In this document: one piece after another, positions 53,231 through 63,846 of the stretch | Layout: each line of letters begins with the position of its first letter | Numbering within the stretch: the first letter of the stretch is position 1 | Assembly (NCBI GenBank): GCA_030142905.1 | Contig: JASJOG010000461.1 | Span: forward strand, 53,501 to 117,500 | Reading direction: 5' to 3' | Length of the DNA stretch: 64,000 nucleotides | DNA from: Heliopora coerulea | Taxonomy: Eukaryota; Cnidaria; Anthozoa; Scleralcyonacea; Helioporidae | Made by a program: the position numbers and the translations under genes | Notes under the pieces: generated by a model | Database searches by the model: none | The model's input: only the letters and a program-made list of their open reading frames with translations | Told to the model about the DNA's origin: nothing

Positions 53231-56200
53231 AGTGCAAAGTTTCTTTAGAAAATTTGCACTATTGTCATGAGGCTGAAAATTTACATCACCTAGGGAAGAT
53301 AAACAAATGTTAACATTCCGGAGGGTGCAATTTGTAGACTGTATTTCGAAAATAAGTCATATTTTTCAATATTTTGGCGTATTTTGCTTCTTGAAGACGC
53401 AATAAACATTACATCCTTGTTAAATAAGCGATTTACACCTCTTCTTTGCCAACACCATTATTCCCTTTGTTGGGAGTCGGTGGCCATGATCCCCCTCCTC
53501 CATCTCTGTCTATCCTTTGTATCCTGCTCCCTCAAACCCAGTTCTTCCAGTTTCTCACTTAACCCGTCCTTCCACCTTTTTAACTGGCGACCTCTGCTTC
53601 TCTTTCCCCTCACCGGCTCCTCCCATGCCTGCTTTACCACGTCCTCCTTCTCTTTCCTTAAAACATGACCATACCAGCGGAGTTTATTTTGTTCCACTAC
53701 TGTCACTACACTTGTCATCACTGTTGTTCTTCTTCTCACTTCCTCGTTTCTTATCTTATCACGCAGTGTCACTCCCAACATCTTTCGTAGCATGCTCATC
53801 TCTGTTGTTAATAATTTTCTTTGATCTTTCTTCTTTAAGCCCCAGCATTCTGACCCATATATCAACACTGGCCTGACTACAGTTGTATAGACCTTTGCTT
53901 TCAGTCTCATTGGTATCCTTTTGTCAGTTATAATCGGCTTAACTTCCTTCCATTTCAACCAGCTGGCATTCACCCTTGATTGCACTTCCTTTTCACATCC
54001 TCCTTTATCAGCGACTAGCGATCCCAGGTACTTGAAACCATTCACCTGCTTCAATTCCTCTCCATGTCTGTCTCTGATGGTCACTTTTTCATCTCCTTTC
54101 TTACTGCAAACTAACACCTCAGTCTTTTTAGCATTGGCTTTCAATCCGTACCTTTCCAGATTCTCTTGCCATCTCACAAGTCTTTCCTGTAGTTGATCTG
54201 CGCTGTCCGCCATAATCGCCAAATCATCAGCAAAAAGCAGCTCCCACAGATCTTCTGCTCTTAGATGCTCTGACAGGACATCAATGACTATCGCAAACAA
54301 AAGGGGGCTTAATGCTGAGCCTTGATACAGTCCTACTCTGATCTCAAACTCTCTTGACATCCTCCGAGCTGTTCTCACTGCTGTCTTTGACTCCTTATAT
54401 GTTTCCATGACCAGTCTGACTAGTTAGTTTCTCTGGTATTCCCCTTCTCCGCAAACACCAGTATATTACTTTCCTAGGGACTCGATCATACGCTTTCTCG
54501 AGGTCCACAAAATCACAGAATACTGACAGGTTACCTTCAATTCGTTTCTCTACTATTTGTCTAACAATGAAAATCGCGTCTATTGTACTTTTTCCTGGCA
54601 TGAAACCAAACTGTTTAGGGTCAATTTCTACCACCGCACGGATTGGCTTGTCTAATATTTTCTCCAATATCTTCAGCCCATGCTCCAGTAACTTAATTCC
54701 CCGATAATTACCACATTCCAGAATGTCACCCCTCTTCTTAAAGATTGGGACTATTAAGCTCTTCCTCCAGTCCTCTGGTATGCTCTCTTCGTCCCATACT
54801 GCTCTCAGTATGTCTGTTAAACACATCAGGCAATGTTCACCTCCTGCTTTCAGCAAATCAACACTTATTTCGCTAATTCCTGGTGCTTTGTTGTTCTTCA
54901 TTTCTCTTAATGCCTCTCTCACTTCTTGTGCCTCTATCCCTTTTACTGGTCCTTCCACTTTCAGCGATTCTCCTATCTCTTCCCTCTCATTTTCTACATT
55001 TAAGAGTTCTTCAAAGTAGTCCGCCCACCTGGCACCAATCTTATCCTCCTCAAATAGAATTTTTCCTTCTTTGTCTTTGATGATATCGATGTTACCTTTA
55101 TCCTCGCGCTCTCTGTATCTTGCTCTTGCGATCCTGTAAATTCTTTTCTCCCCTACCTTAGTCTCTAGTTCATCATACAACTCCTGTGTGCCCTGTTTCC
55201 TTGCGATAGCAATAGTCTTTTTGGCTTCTCTCCTTTTCAATCTGTACTCCACCCTGTCAATCTCCAACACTGTCTTCTGCCATCTTTTGAAAGCTAGTTT
55301 CTTCTCTTTGAGAACTTTTCTCACTTCTTTGTTCCACCACCACGAGTCTCTCTGTTTCTTTCTTCCAGCCTTTGTTCTTCCTAATATCTCTTCACTTGTT
55401 TCCCTCAAGGTCTCCCTTAGCATCTGCCACATACCCTCAGCATCACCCTTCCTCTCCCACCCTGTATTCAACTTTTCCACTGCTTTGCTGAACTCACATT
55501 TTGTTTCTACATTCTTCAGTTTCCATATCCTGACCCTTCCCATCTTCCTGACTTTTCGCTTTGGTTCTTCTTTGCTTCTAATATCAAGCACCACCAATCT
55601 GTGCTGGCTCACAATGTCACTCCCTGGGATAACTTTACAATCCTTTAAGTTCTTTGCTTCCCTTTGCTTTACCATGATATAATCCAGTTGGCTACATCTT
55701 CCTCCACTACTATATGTGATGAGGTGTTCATCTCTTTTTGTATACCTTGTGTTACACACCAACAACTCCTGCCTCTGAGCCAAATCTAGGATTTTTTCCC
55801 CTTCTTCATTTCTCAAACCATAGCCATGATCACCATGTACTCCGTCATAACCATTGCTCTCCCTACCTACGTGTCCATTTAAGTCACCTCCAATTACCAG
55901 CTTTTCATCTTCCGACACTTCTTCAATCAGACCTTCAAGTTCCATCATGAAAGCTTCTTTCTCCTTCTCTTCACATCCGATCTGGGGCCCGTATGCTGAT
56001 ATTACTGTAACCATCTCCATTCCACCTATCAGTCTGATTAACATCAGCCTGTCGTTGACCCTCTTCACTTCCAGTACATTATCTTTCCACTTTGATATAG
56101 TATAATCCCCACTCCATTCCTTTTATTGGATTCTCCGATGTAGTACAGTTTATATCCTCCTCCTATTTCTCTAGCAGCGTTACCTCCCCACTTAGTCTCT

Positions 56201-57324
56201 TGGATACACATTACATCAATGTTCCTTTTCTCCATCTCATCTGCCAGCTCTCTTCCTCTACCTGTCATGGATCCCACATTCCATGTAGCAAATCTATATC
56301 CCTCCCTTCTTTTCCGACTTCCAGGTAGCACATCAGGCCTTTGTGGGCCGTCACATCCAACTACTTTTCCATCGGTGTCCCCAGCATTCTTTTTGTCGTA
56401 GGCAGGTGGGGACGCCCACAGGGTACTTCGGGCTGTACCCTGCCCATATCTTTTCCGGATCATAGCATGAAAATTGGAGCTAAAGTTTTGCGGCCGGATG
56501 CCCTTCCTGACACCAACTCCTTTTAGTCGCCTTTTACGACACGCAGAGGATACGGTGGGTCTATTCTCACCCGGAACCCACACGGGAAAAGCGATTTACA
56601 CCATAATCCATCAAATATCTATCATATCAAAGTCTTAGTATCGCCTTGTCTTTCTTCATTTTTACACATTCCTGACATTCATTTCAGTGTCCCTCCCCTG
56701 AATTTGCTCGCATGTGCCTTATCACGAGAACCGCGTTGGCATTGGACCATCTGCGGCTGTTGTGCGAGATTTGCAATTGATGTAAACATGGAAATGGGTA
56801 AAATCGTCTTGGTACAGAAGGCTACTGATATATACCTGGCCTATGTTCAAAATGACCAAGAATTTGTGGCCAATGGATAGCATAATTAAACATGGTATGC
56901 CGCATACGAGTAAACTACATTCTCATAAAGTATTTTCTCAGTGTTCGTCGAAATCAGTTCATTTTCAGTTTATTGAACTTCTCGACATTTATACCTTTAT
57001 ATCACAAGTAATGAGTGGTGCGGCGTCTGAAATGGGCTTAATGTTCTTTCTAAATCAGAGTTTATAATAATTGCATATTATAAATACGTTTGCAATGAAC
57101 GGTGTCCGAATAAATCGTTTTCATTCCTATTTTTTCCGGTATTCAAATATTTGAAAATTATTCATTTTTCTTGGTAAAAATACGCGGTTACGTATTTGTA
57201 CGGCCGGTTACATGCTAGCAACTGATCAGAAATTAAACATATCATGATCACCTCCAAGCAAGTTGTACCATACATCATTTTCGTTTACATTAGAGTCTAA
57301 TTATCTCCGAGAAACTTTGCACTT
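53231..57324. mobile_element. DNA element with 14-bp inverted termini, containing an RTE LINE
   Basis: Perfect inverted repeats AGTGCAAAGTTTCT at 53231-53244 and AGAAACTTTGCACT at 57311-57324 mark the point where the Gypsy-3 zinc-knuckle coding sequence is broken (HEFRDPK on one side, RCPTYGK on the other). Removing the LINE leaves about 930 bp with no coding content. AAGGA occurs just outside both ends and may be the target duplication, though A runs at the junctions leave this uncertain. The superfamily is not assigned. Confidence 0.65.
53440..56588 (-). mobile_element. RTE-like LINE, nearly full length, 14-bp target duplication
   Basis: AAGCGATTTACACC flanks both ends (53426-53439 and 56589-56602). 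Minus-strand frames: endonuclease start FATWNVGSMTGRGRELADEM and MCIQETKWGG (56583-56065); endonuclease continuation with VIGGDLNGHVGRES and SQLDYIMVK, then RT with MKNNKAPGISEISVDLLKAG, KSLIVPIFKKRGDILECGNY and FVDLEKAYDRVPRKVI (56068-54395); and RVGLYQGSALSPLLFAIVID, catalytic LLFADDLAIMADS and tail VRGKRSRGRQLKRW (54408-53458). Two frame shifts, near 56066 and 54400, are the main lesions. The 5' end forms a GTGGGT/ACCCAC hairpin. There is no poly-A; the 3' end is TGGTGTTGGCAAAGAAGA. Confidence 0.85.
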
Positions 57325-57395
57325 TCCTTGGGATCTCTGAATTCATGTTGTCTTCCACAGTATTGACAAATTTTCCTTTGGTTATCACGTTTTCT

Positions 57396-57952
57396 TTAAT
57401 TATCTTGTTTACCTCTGTTTCGCGGTTTGTCCTTTCGGTTGCGTAGTTGGTCGACTTGATTTGGCGACGTTTTAGACTGCATTTCTTCCGACTGCTTCTT
57501 TGTTTCTTCAGCTGCTCTGCAAATGCTCATTGCTTTATCAAGTGTCAGGTCAGGGTCTTGCAGTAATCTTTCTTGCACTCTCGTATTCCTCACTTCAGTG
57601 ACAATTCGGTCGCTTATGAGGCTCTCTTTTAGTAATCCAAGTAATCCAGAGACATAGTAGTCAATGTTTTGTCCTTCGCTTTGGTTGTATGAGAAGAACT
57701 TGTATCTTAGGTATGGAATGTTCTTTTTGCGATTCATGTATTCATCAAATTTTCTTAGTATTGGTTCCAATTTCATGCCATCTTCTTCGTTTTCGAAGGT
57801 AAAGGTGTAATAGATTTCTCGCGCTCTTTCTCCAATTGTAGTAAGAAGTCTGGATGTTTTGACGTCTTCATCTTTATCGTTCGACTCTGTAGCGGTCATG
57901 TAGAATTTTAATTCTTTTTTCCATCGCTCCCAATTCTGGCTAAGGTTTCCAT
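57396..57952 (-). pseudogene. Gypsy-3 gag, main part
   Basis: Minus strand: the overlap segment NLSQNWERWKKELKFYMTAT is followed by LLTTIGERAREIYYTFTFEN, PYLRYKFFSYNQSEGQNIDY, VRNTRVQERLLQDPDLTLDK and a basic tail, ending at 57396, then CQYCGRQHEF in the next frame. It corresponds region by region to Gypsy-2 gag (YERYLFNTC, VRERLLRNIDLSLEDAI), again showing that the two families are related. The N-terminal codons are duplicated at 59086-59220 on the other side of the Ig-containing segment. Confidence 0.75.
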
Positions 57953-59085
57953 GGTCGATTTTGTATTACTGAGTTAACGGACAGCTATGTACATTCACGT
58001 GTTTTACGTTAGTCCTCCATAATGTCGTTAATGATCCTAAATACAATTTAAAAATATGTGGACAAACACCTTTCTTGTTTCAGCCGCAGTTATATGAAAT
58101 ATACGTCACCTTTTATAAGTAATTTAAAAACCTCCCTTTGTAAAGCTTACCTAAAGCATTTGTAAAATTTACTTCTCAAATGTGATGTAGTATTAGGTAA
58201 TATAGAGACGAGTAATTTAGACTTTTATTTCAAGTATACTTGATCCCAAAAATATTTTGCTGTTTGCTACAACACGTCTAATTCTCCTCTAAAATATTTC
58301 TTTACAATTTGTGAGGATCAAAAATTTAGTTATTTGGGGTTTTTTCGAGAAACTGTACGGAGCCACCATAAACTCTGAAAATGTAAAAGCATTTAAAAAC
58401 AGAAATACGTTGCATTTAAAAAATATTTCATAAACATGTACGCAGAGTTGCATGTCCTTTGTATGTGTTTTAGCACGTACGATATTTTTTAGTAAAATCT
58501 CGATCAACAGCCGTTATTCCTCTCGCTTGAAGGCCATACGTCTTCACAAATTACAAAGCAACATTTTGTATCTCCTTTGTCACACTTTTGTGCACATTTG
58601 AACTCACGTACAAAAATTATATTCATACTTCTTTAAGGTAACATTTTCTACAACTTTCGAGTGTCCATTTACCACTTCACATGTGTACATTCCTGGTTTT
58701 CTCCCAACGACATACTCCTGACGTAGTTCTGAGGTTATATAATCCGGACCTGTTATCCTTTCGCCGTCTTCAAACCAGGATGCCAGAGCTGGAGGATTAT
58801 AACCAAGACCAGTACAGACACAATAGGAATTAATTCCTTCACCTGAACACCCTATTTGAGGCTGTCCACTAAATGAAGTAAAATTTATTGCAGAATTAGC
58901 CAAAATAATTGACCATACAAGGCATCTGATTAAATAAATTATCTTTAAATGACAAACATCAGATAGGACGGCAATTTCCACCATCGAAATAAAAATAAAA
59001 ATGACCACAGAATCCACCATTCGTGGAATCTACCAGATCAGTAAGGACACTAAAAACACGGGTACCCAGTCACCTCTTAAAGCCA
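57953..59085 (-). other. Ig-exon-bearing segment trapped inside Gypsy-3 gag
   Basis: Bounded by two copies of a 70-bp gag sequence (57883-57952 and 59086-59155) that differ at two positions. The 1,133 bp between them are unrelated to Gypsy gag and contain an Ig exon with splice sites. The whole is inside the LTRs and the AAATT target duplication of Gypsy-3. Retained splice signals indicate capture of genomic DNA, not cDNA. Confidence 0.7.
58629..58868 (-). CDS. Ig-domain exon, phase 2-2, inside Gypsy-3
   Basis: 240 bp, 80 codons, acceptor TTCATTTAG at the start and donor GTATGA after 58629, symmetrical phase 2. It reads GQPQIGCSGEGINSYCVCTG, LASWFEDGERITGPDYI and RKPGMYTCEVVNGHSKVVEN. The strand B cysteine, strand C W and YTCEV of strand F identify a C2/I-set-like Ig fold. 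It resembles the exon at 59982-60230 (CSGKTKRNFVCVCSS, YWYNS, YTCKV) more than those at 48.3 and 41.4 kb. Because its phase differs from that of both neighbours, it would break the frame if spliced between them. An open frame continues upstream to 59020 with a hydrophobic stretch, so a first-exon reading is an alternative. Confidence 0.6.
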
Positions 59086-59386
59086 GACTCTGTGGCGGTC
59101 ATGTAGAATTTTAATTCTTTTTTCCATCGCTCCCAGTTCTGGCTAAGGTTTCCATCAAATAGCAGTTCCTTGGGTGGATTTAACTTGTTCTTCTTGCTTT
59201 CTTTTACGCCTTTGTTAATCTATCCCGCACCTGACACCATGTTATGATCTGTGGTATTTTATTATCCTAGCTCTCATGAACTCAGGTAACAACTGACCTA
59301 TGTGTTCTTATGTTACAACTTGTTGTATCATTAACTAATTAGTCTGTTATTAATAATTTCGGAATATTAAGTGTCGTATCATTACA
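59086..59386 (-). repeat. 5' LTR, primer site and duplicated gag start of Gypsy-3
   Basis: LTR 59240-59386, then TGGTGTCAGG (primer-binding site), then gag codons with KESKKNKLNPPKELLFDGNL and the 70-bp repeat ending TATESGFKR at 59086. The gag frame then runs into the Ig-bearing segment and stops. Confidence 0.75.
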
Positions 59387-59399
59387 AAATTGTTTTACA

Positions 59400-59680
59400 A
59401 AATAAAGCAATACACTTTTTCCTGTTCTTTACCAGAAAATATACCATCCCTAACGCAGACCTCGAACTCAATAACGCAAAAATACTCCTCTTTTTTATTG
59501 AATCGACACTCATTTACGTTTTTGTCACTTTCATTTAAAATCTTTGCATAGAATGCGACACATTGATTAGCATAGATACGCAATCATTTTCATTAAAGGG
59601 CATTCAATAGCGCTAACAGACAACCATTAACACCATTCTACCATACATTAGGGAGAATAACATTTAAATCACGCAAGACA
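59400..59680. repeat. Single arm of the fold-back element family
   Basis: Shares TTACCAGAAAATATAC, AATAACGCAAAAATAC, AAGGGCATT, ACAACCATTAACACCATTCT and ATACATTAGGG with the left arm of the fold-back at 47069. The second arm is absent and the sequence after 59665 is unrelated. It begins just outside the Gypsy-3 target duplication. Confidence 0.75.
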
Positions 59681-59981
59681 GTTGACCAGTCTGTTACTGG
59701 GTCGATTCAAGGTAATATGGAATCCTAAATCCTAATATGGAACGCTTGTCTTGTTCGTCACATCCATTGTTGGTCTGGAGAGAATTCGTGTTTCCACGTA
59801 GAAAATTTCGTACCGGTCCGAACAGAACGTACCACCCTATTGGGTACTCCGGTTTCCTCCTGTTGTAACACTGGACCCATGAGGGGTGGACCTTACTGGA
59901 CTTCTAGGGAGAACAGCTTAGCTAGCTGATAAGGTTATCCAGTGTAAATAAAGACACTTTACTGTTACTTTATTTACTTAC

Positions 59982-60230
59982 TAAAGGTTATACTTTGGTT
60001 GTCCGTCAAGTTATGATTTTGCACCTTGCACGTATAGGTTGCTGCTACTCCTCGAGTAATGTTGTCTATGGTAAGGTTCTTATGCAGATAACCAAAATGG
60101 CCAATCTGTTTTCGACTGTTATACCAATACGCCAACGGAGGAGGGTTACCAGTATTGTCTTTTGAACTGCACACGCACACAAAATTTCTTTTTGTTTTTC
60201 CTGAACAAGTAATATTCGCGACTGGTGGAA
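59982..60230 (-). CDS. Ig-domain exon, phase 1-1 (host gene)
   Basis: 249 bp, 83 codons, acceptor TCATATTTAG at the 5' end and a strong donor GTAAGT at 59976-59981, phase 1 at both ends. It reads ANITCSGKTKRNFVCVCSSK, PPPLAYWYNSRKQIGHFGYL, LTIDNITRGVAATYTCKVQN and QSITFS. Cysteines in strands B and F, the W in strand C and the YTCxV motif define an Ig domain; N-glycosylation sites (NIT, NLT, NQS) fit an extracellular protein. In gene order it precedes the exon at 48.6 kb and is compatible with it in phase across the Gypsy-3 insertion. Confidence 0.75.
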
Positions 60231-60239
60231 CTAAATATG

Positions 60240-62190
60240 AGAACAGAATTTACAAATAAAATAGCGGGACTTAATCGTTTCCATGCGGAAGCTCTTGCCT
60301 TGGCGAATGAAATGGTTTGGCTTTAACCAGAGTAAATAATAGAAGTCTCGTCCCTCCAAAAAGAGTTTATTAGGGTGGTTATAAGTGGCAACCAATTTTG
60401 ATCTGGAAGTTTTCTTTGATACGAGGATCACTCTATCTTCGGAGTCATGCAGAGCGAGAAAATTTTCCCTACATTTCTACAGATGCAAAAATCTCACAAG
60501 TGGTCCATCGCATGGATGGCTTTAAAACGCTGGAACGACCTTTTTAATAGCTGGGGAACAATGATACACCAAGAATTTAGTGTTGATTGTAGTTGTTATA
60601 AAAACATTTATCACTTCTGACGAGGCTAAAACATTGACCAGGCAAGATTAAACAACTGAGAAAATGCAATCACAGAACAATCCTATGTTCTCAAAGGGGG
60701 CATTACCCATCCCAGTGAGCATTCAGTAAACACGGGGGATGATGGAAGAAAGGTAGCAGAGGGGGCAGCTAAGATGCAATTGGTGGGCATTCAACAGTCA
60801 TTCAACACCACAGGATTTTTGAAGTTTCTAGGAGCCATTTAGGCTTAGTATAAAATCTAATACTGACTCACTAACTCGGCAATAGCTGATATTCAGTCCG
60901 TATTGATCTGGGCATGGGCGGTGGCGCGGGCACAGACTTGGGACTGAGCGTGCATAGTAGGCTGAGGAAATATGTTTCCGTATGAGGCAGATGGGCGTTC
61001 AACCAAAACAGACGAGAACCACTAGAACAACCAAACGCATTTTAAGGTTGTGTAACGCAGCAGAGTTTTTAGGTGAGAAATCGCTTATCTGTCACGAAGG
61101 AGAGAATGGTTACTCTGGAGTAGGAGCCGCTTATATAGCAAGGAAGAGTAAAACAACTATTCTCAACTTAAATGTTCAGCTGTCCTGCTAGGGACAACTC
61201 TTACAAATTGATTTCACGAGATCCGTTTGACTTGACCGATAAAAACTTGACTCAGGGAAGAGGACGACCCGAAGTATGGTCTTTCGAATAACTTCTCAGT
61301 ACACTCAATCTTGGTGCGAATTTAGAATGGGGGCAGACCCTTAAACTGGAGACAATACTTCTTCATGTAAACCATTCTTAATGGCTTAAAATCTTGATGA
61401 AGAATAAAAACTGTATCAGCTAAAACAAAGAGTAACCTTTATCAAGTATCTAATGTTACTACAACGTCTTTGGGGAGCGCATTGGATTTCGGTTTAAGTT
61501 GAACACAACAAAGGATCTACAGTTGACTCCAGATAACTCGAACCCTCGATAGCTCGACTTGAACCAAAATTAATTTCCCTGGATCTGCTTTATACTTTTA
61601 CTGTGATTTTACCCTCCGTAAGTCAAAGGCTCGATAACTCGCCCACTAAGTCAAAGTGAAATTGTTTTCCCTTCAGCTTATTTTCTTTATAATTTCCCCC
61701 CTCGATAACTCGAACCTCATCAGTCAATAAAGTATAATGATACCAAAACATAATTCAGAACATTTAAATTTACTTTGAATCAAACTGAGCAGCTTGCATT
61801 GCAGCAAGTTATTCAACAAGTTCATGAGAAAACTGAAAATAAAAGTGAATTTTCACGCTCTTCAGAAAGCTTGTTTACTGGGAACAGCAACAATACTTCG
61901 AGAGGTGCAGGATACCTGAAAAAGTAAGAGAGATCTTGGTATGTAGTTTATAATGTCCAGTTACAATAATTAAAACTGACAAAAGTTGAGATAACAGTAC
62001 AGAGAATGCATCACCAAACCGAAGGACGTGTAGGCAATGATATGAAACAATCGCGCATATTGTGCCAGAATGCTCTCTAGTAGCCCCAGAACGAGTACAA
62101 AATTAAACATAATAAGATGGCTGCCATTATTCCTTGAGACCTATGTAAAAAGTGATTTCTCTAGTACAGGCAACAGTCACGAGCAATGAG
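60240..62190. other. Mostly unrecognised sequence; one DNA-transposon end
   Basis: No exon or transposase recognised; the 69-codon frame at 60982-61191 has no family signature. From about 61507 to 61730 the boxes GATAACTCGAACC, CTCGATAGCTCGA and CGATAACTCG recur, starting at ACAGTTGACTCC. This is the look of a Tc1/mariner-pogo type terminus with subterminal repeats. The other end was not found. Confidence 0.4.
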
Positions 62191-62194
62191 AACA

Positions 62195-62335
62195 GGGTAC
62201 TGTAGAATTCCATAAATAACGGCCCCCTCGAAAGTAGCGGCCTTACCGAAAGTAACGGTATATTTGCGATGCCTCTAAAATTTCCCGAAAGTAGCGGTCT
62301 CCCTGAAAGTAGCGCCACCCTCCGCCAATAAAGAT
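62195..62335. repeat. Subterminal repeat cluster of a DNA element
   Basis: CGAAAGTAGCGGCC, CGAAAGTAACGG, CGAAAGTAGCGG and TGAAAGTAGCGCC occur within 120 bp after TGTAGAATTCCATAAATAAC. The arrangement resembles the repeated GGCCGCTTAATACAGG boxes of the Tigger element in this window, with different words. No terminal inverted partner found. Confidence 0.4.
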
Positions 62336-62939
62336 GAGCAGTGCTCGTGAAAGGTCCTGGCCATTTACTATTTATTTTGAACTTAACGGGGGAAAAAAAA
62401 ACAAACCAAAAAAAAGCCAACTTAAAGACTCAAGAAGTGCGTGTCAACGAATACCTAAAATTGTATACTCTGACAACGACAAGAATACTAGTACGTATTG
62501 CAAATATAATTTATATTTGTTATAATGGCAGAAATCAAGAACACTCTAAGGTAAAAAATGAGACCATTTGATACTCAGAGTGCTCTCAATTTGTGTCAAC
62601 ACCGTTCCCAAAGTGACGTTCATGATAATTAAAAATTTTTAAAAATTTCCTGGAGGAACATTCTCCCACATCACGTCTCAGGATGATTTAACATTCCCAA
62701 TGTCTCTTAACTAATGAAAAATCCCCCAAAAAACCAAGACGGCTCCCATTCTTCAATGACTCCACACGGGAAATTCCTCAAAAATGTCCTGTTTAATGAA
62801 TGATAATCCATAGTAAGTATACTGAAATATACTGACATAAACAAAAATTATAATAATGGAACTGTAATTATAGAATAGTTACTTCAGATGTTTGATGCTT
62901 AGTGTAGTAACTGCACTCAAAGTTATCATTATCCCAATG

Positions 62940-63660
62940 TTAGAAATAGTCTCCAAACCTTGAGAAACTAATCTTGTAACGTAGTTTGTACGTTTTTTCC
63001 TGCATATGTACCTATACAAGAAAGAATCGGGCGCAGAAAGTCTTTAAATTTGTGGATTTTTGGAAGACCATACAGCATTATACCTGGACGTGAGTCTTTC
63101 GGAGAAATTTCTCCATAAAGTATTATTGAGATAACTTCACCTTTCTTGAGTTCACTGAGAAACTTTTCGACGCGGTTTTCGTGACGGATAATCACCTTGA
63201 CAGTGTCTTCGTAAACACGTATGACCTTGCTTTCATCTTTCAAATTATTTTCCAATTTTGAACTGTAGTGCAGACGGTCAGTTACAACACCTCCGTAGCC
63301 CTTGTCCGATTTCAAAACATTAATCGTCTTGTTGTCTTGTAATTGTTTTAAAGCTTTCAGTTCACTAAAGATGGACTTCGGAAAGGGACAGCTGCGAAGG
63401 CCAACAAGGCAATTTCCATCAACTTTGTCTCAAACGAGTAATCATTAAAGCCCGATTTCGTAAAAATTGTTTCATCCTTGAGTTTCCGGTCTAGGAGTTA
63501 ACCGCAATGTGAAAATCGCAGGTGTTCAGCTTTTTAAAGTGAATTGAAAAGTTGAAACCTTCGATAAGTCCTGTTTTAATTTCGTCCCGAACATCATTTT
63601 TGCATTTAAGCTCGACTCCCTTCTTTGCCAGGTCCTTTATTTTGTCATCGAGAACTTTTC
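62940..63660 (-). pseudogene. Penelope-like element 4, N-terminal part
   Basis: Minus strand: LDDKIKDLAKKGVELKCKND and GLIEGFNFSIHF near 63640-63530; then LKALKQLQDNKTINVLKSDK and GYGGVV at 63350-63290 (the ILKxDKG motif of Penelope N-termini); then IMLYGLPKIHKFKDFLRPIL and SCIGTYAGK near 63090-63000, the first RT motif. The sequence ends before the catalytic box. Breaks occur near 63420-63450. A partial 5' copy, subfamily closest to copy B by the LPKxHK wording. Confidence 0.7.
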
Positions 63661-63846
63661 AAAATAGCGTAAACCTTATAAACAAAATCAGAGACATAAA
63701 GATTTAAAAACCATAGTTCAAAAATATTAGTCTTGTAATACTTGACACCACGTCTGTCATATATTTTTCAACACATAATGAAGTGCTATATTCACGCACC
63801 TTTTATCATCTATGCAAAACTGATCCAATCCACTTTTATCACTTAA

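Larger units (their letters stand above)
48985..59386 (-). mobile_element. Gypsy-3: complete Ty3/Gypsy element with multiple nested insertions
   Basis: LTRs at 59240-59386 (5') and 48985-49132 (3') are about 147 bp, begin TGTAATGAT and end CATAACA on the minus strand, and differ at about a dozen positions. The same 5 bp, AAATT, flanks both ends (48980-48984 and 59387-59391). The primer-binding site TGGTGTCAG adjoins the 5' LTR. Gag, protease, RT, RNase H and integrase follow on the minus strand, broken by a 1.13-kb Ig-containing segment in gag, an inverted-repeat element with an RTE LINE in the zinc-knuckle region, a ribozyme-bearing piece in integrase and a Tigger element after integrase. 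It sits between two phase-1 Ig exons, so it probably lies in an intron. Confidence 0.85.

Noticed and set aside
58900..59020. Signal peptide for the 58.6-kb Ig exon
   Set aside because: The hydrophobic stretch is upstream of a good acceptor and in AT-rich sequence; an intron reading is at least as likely.
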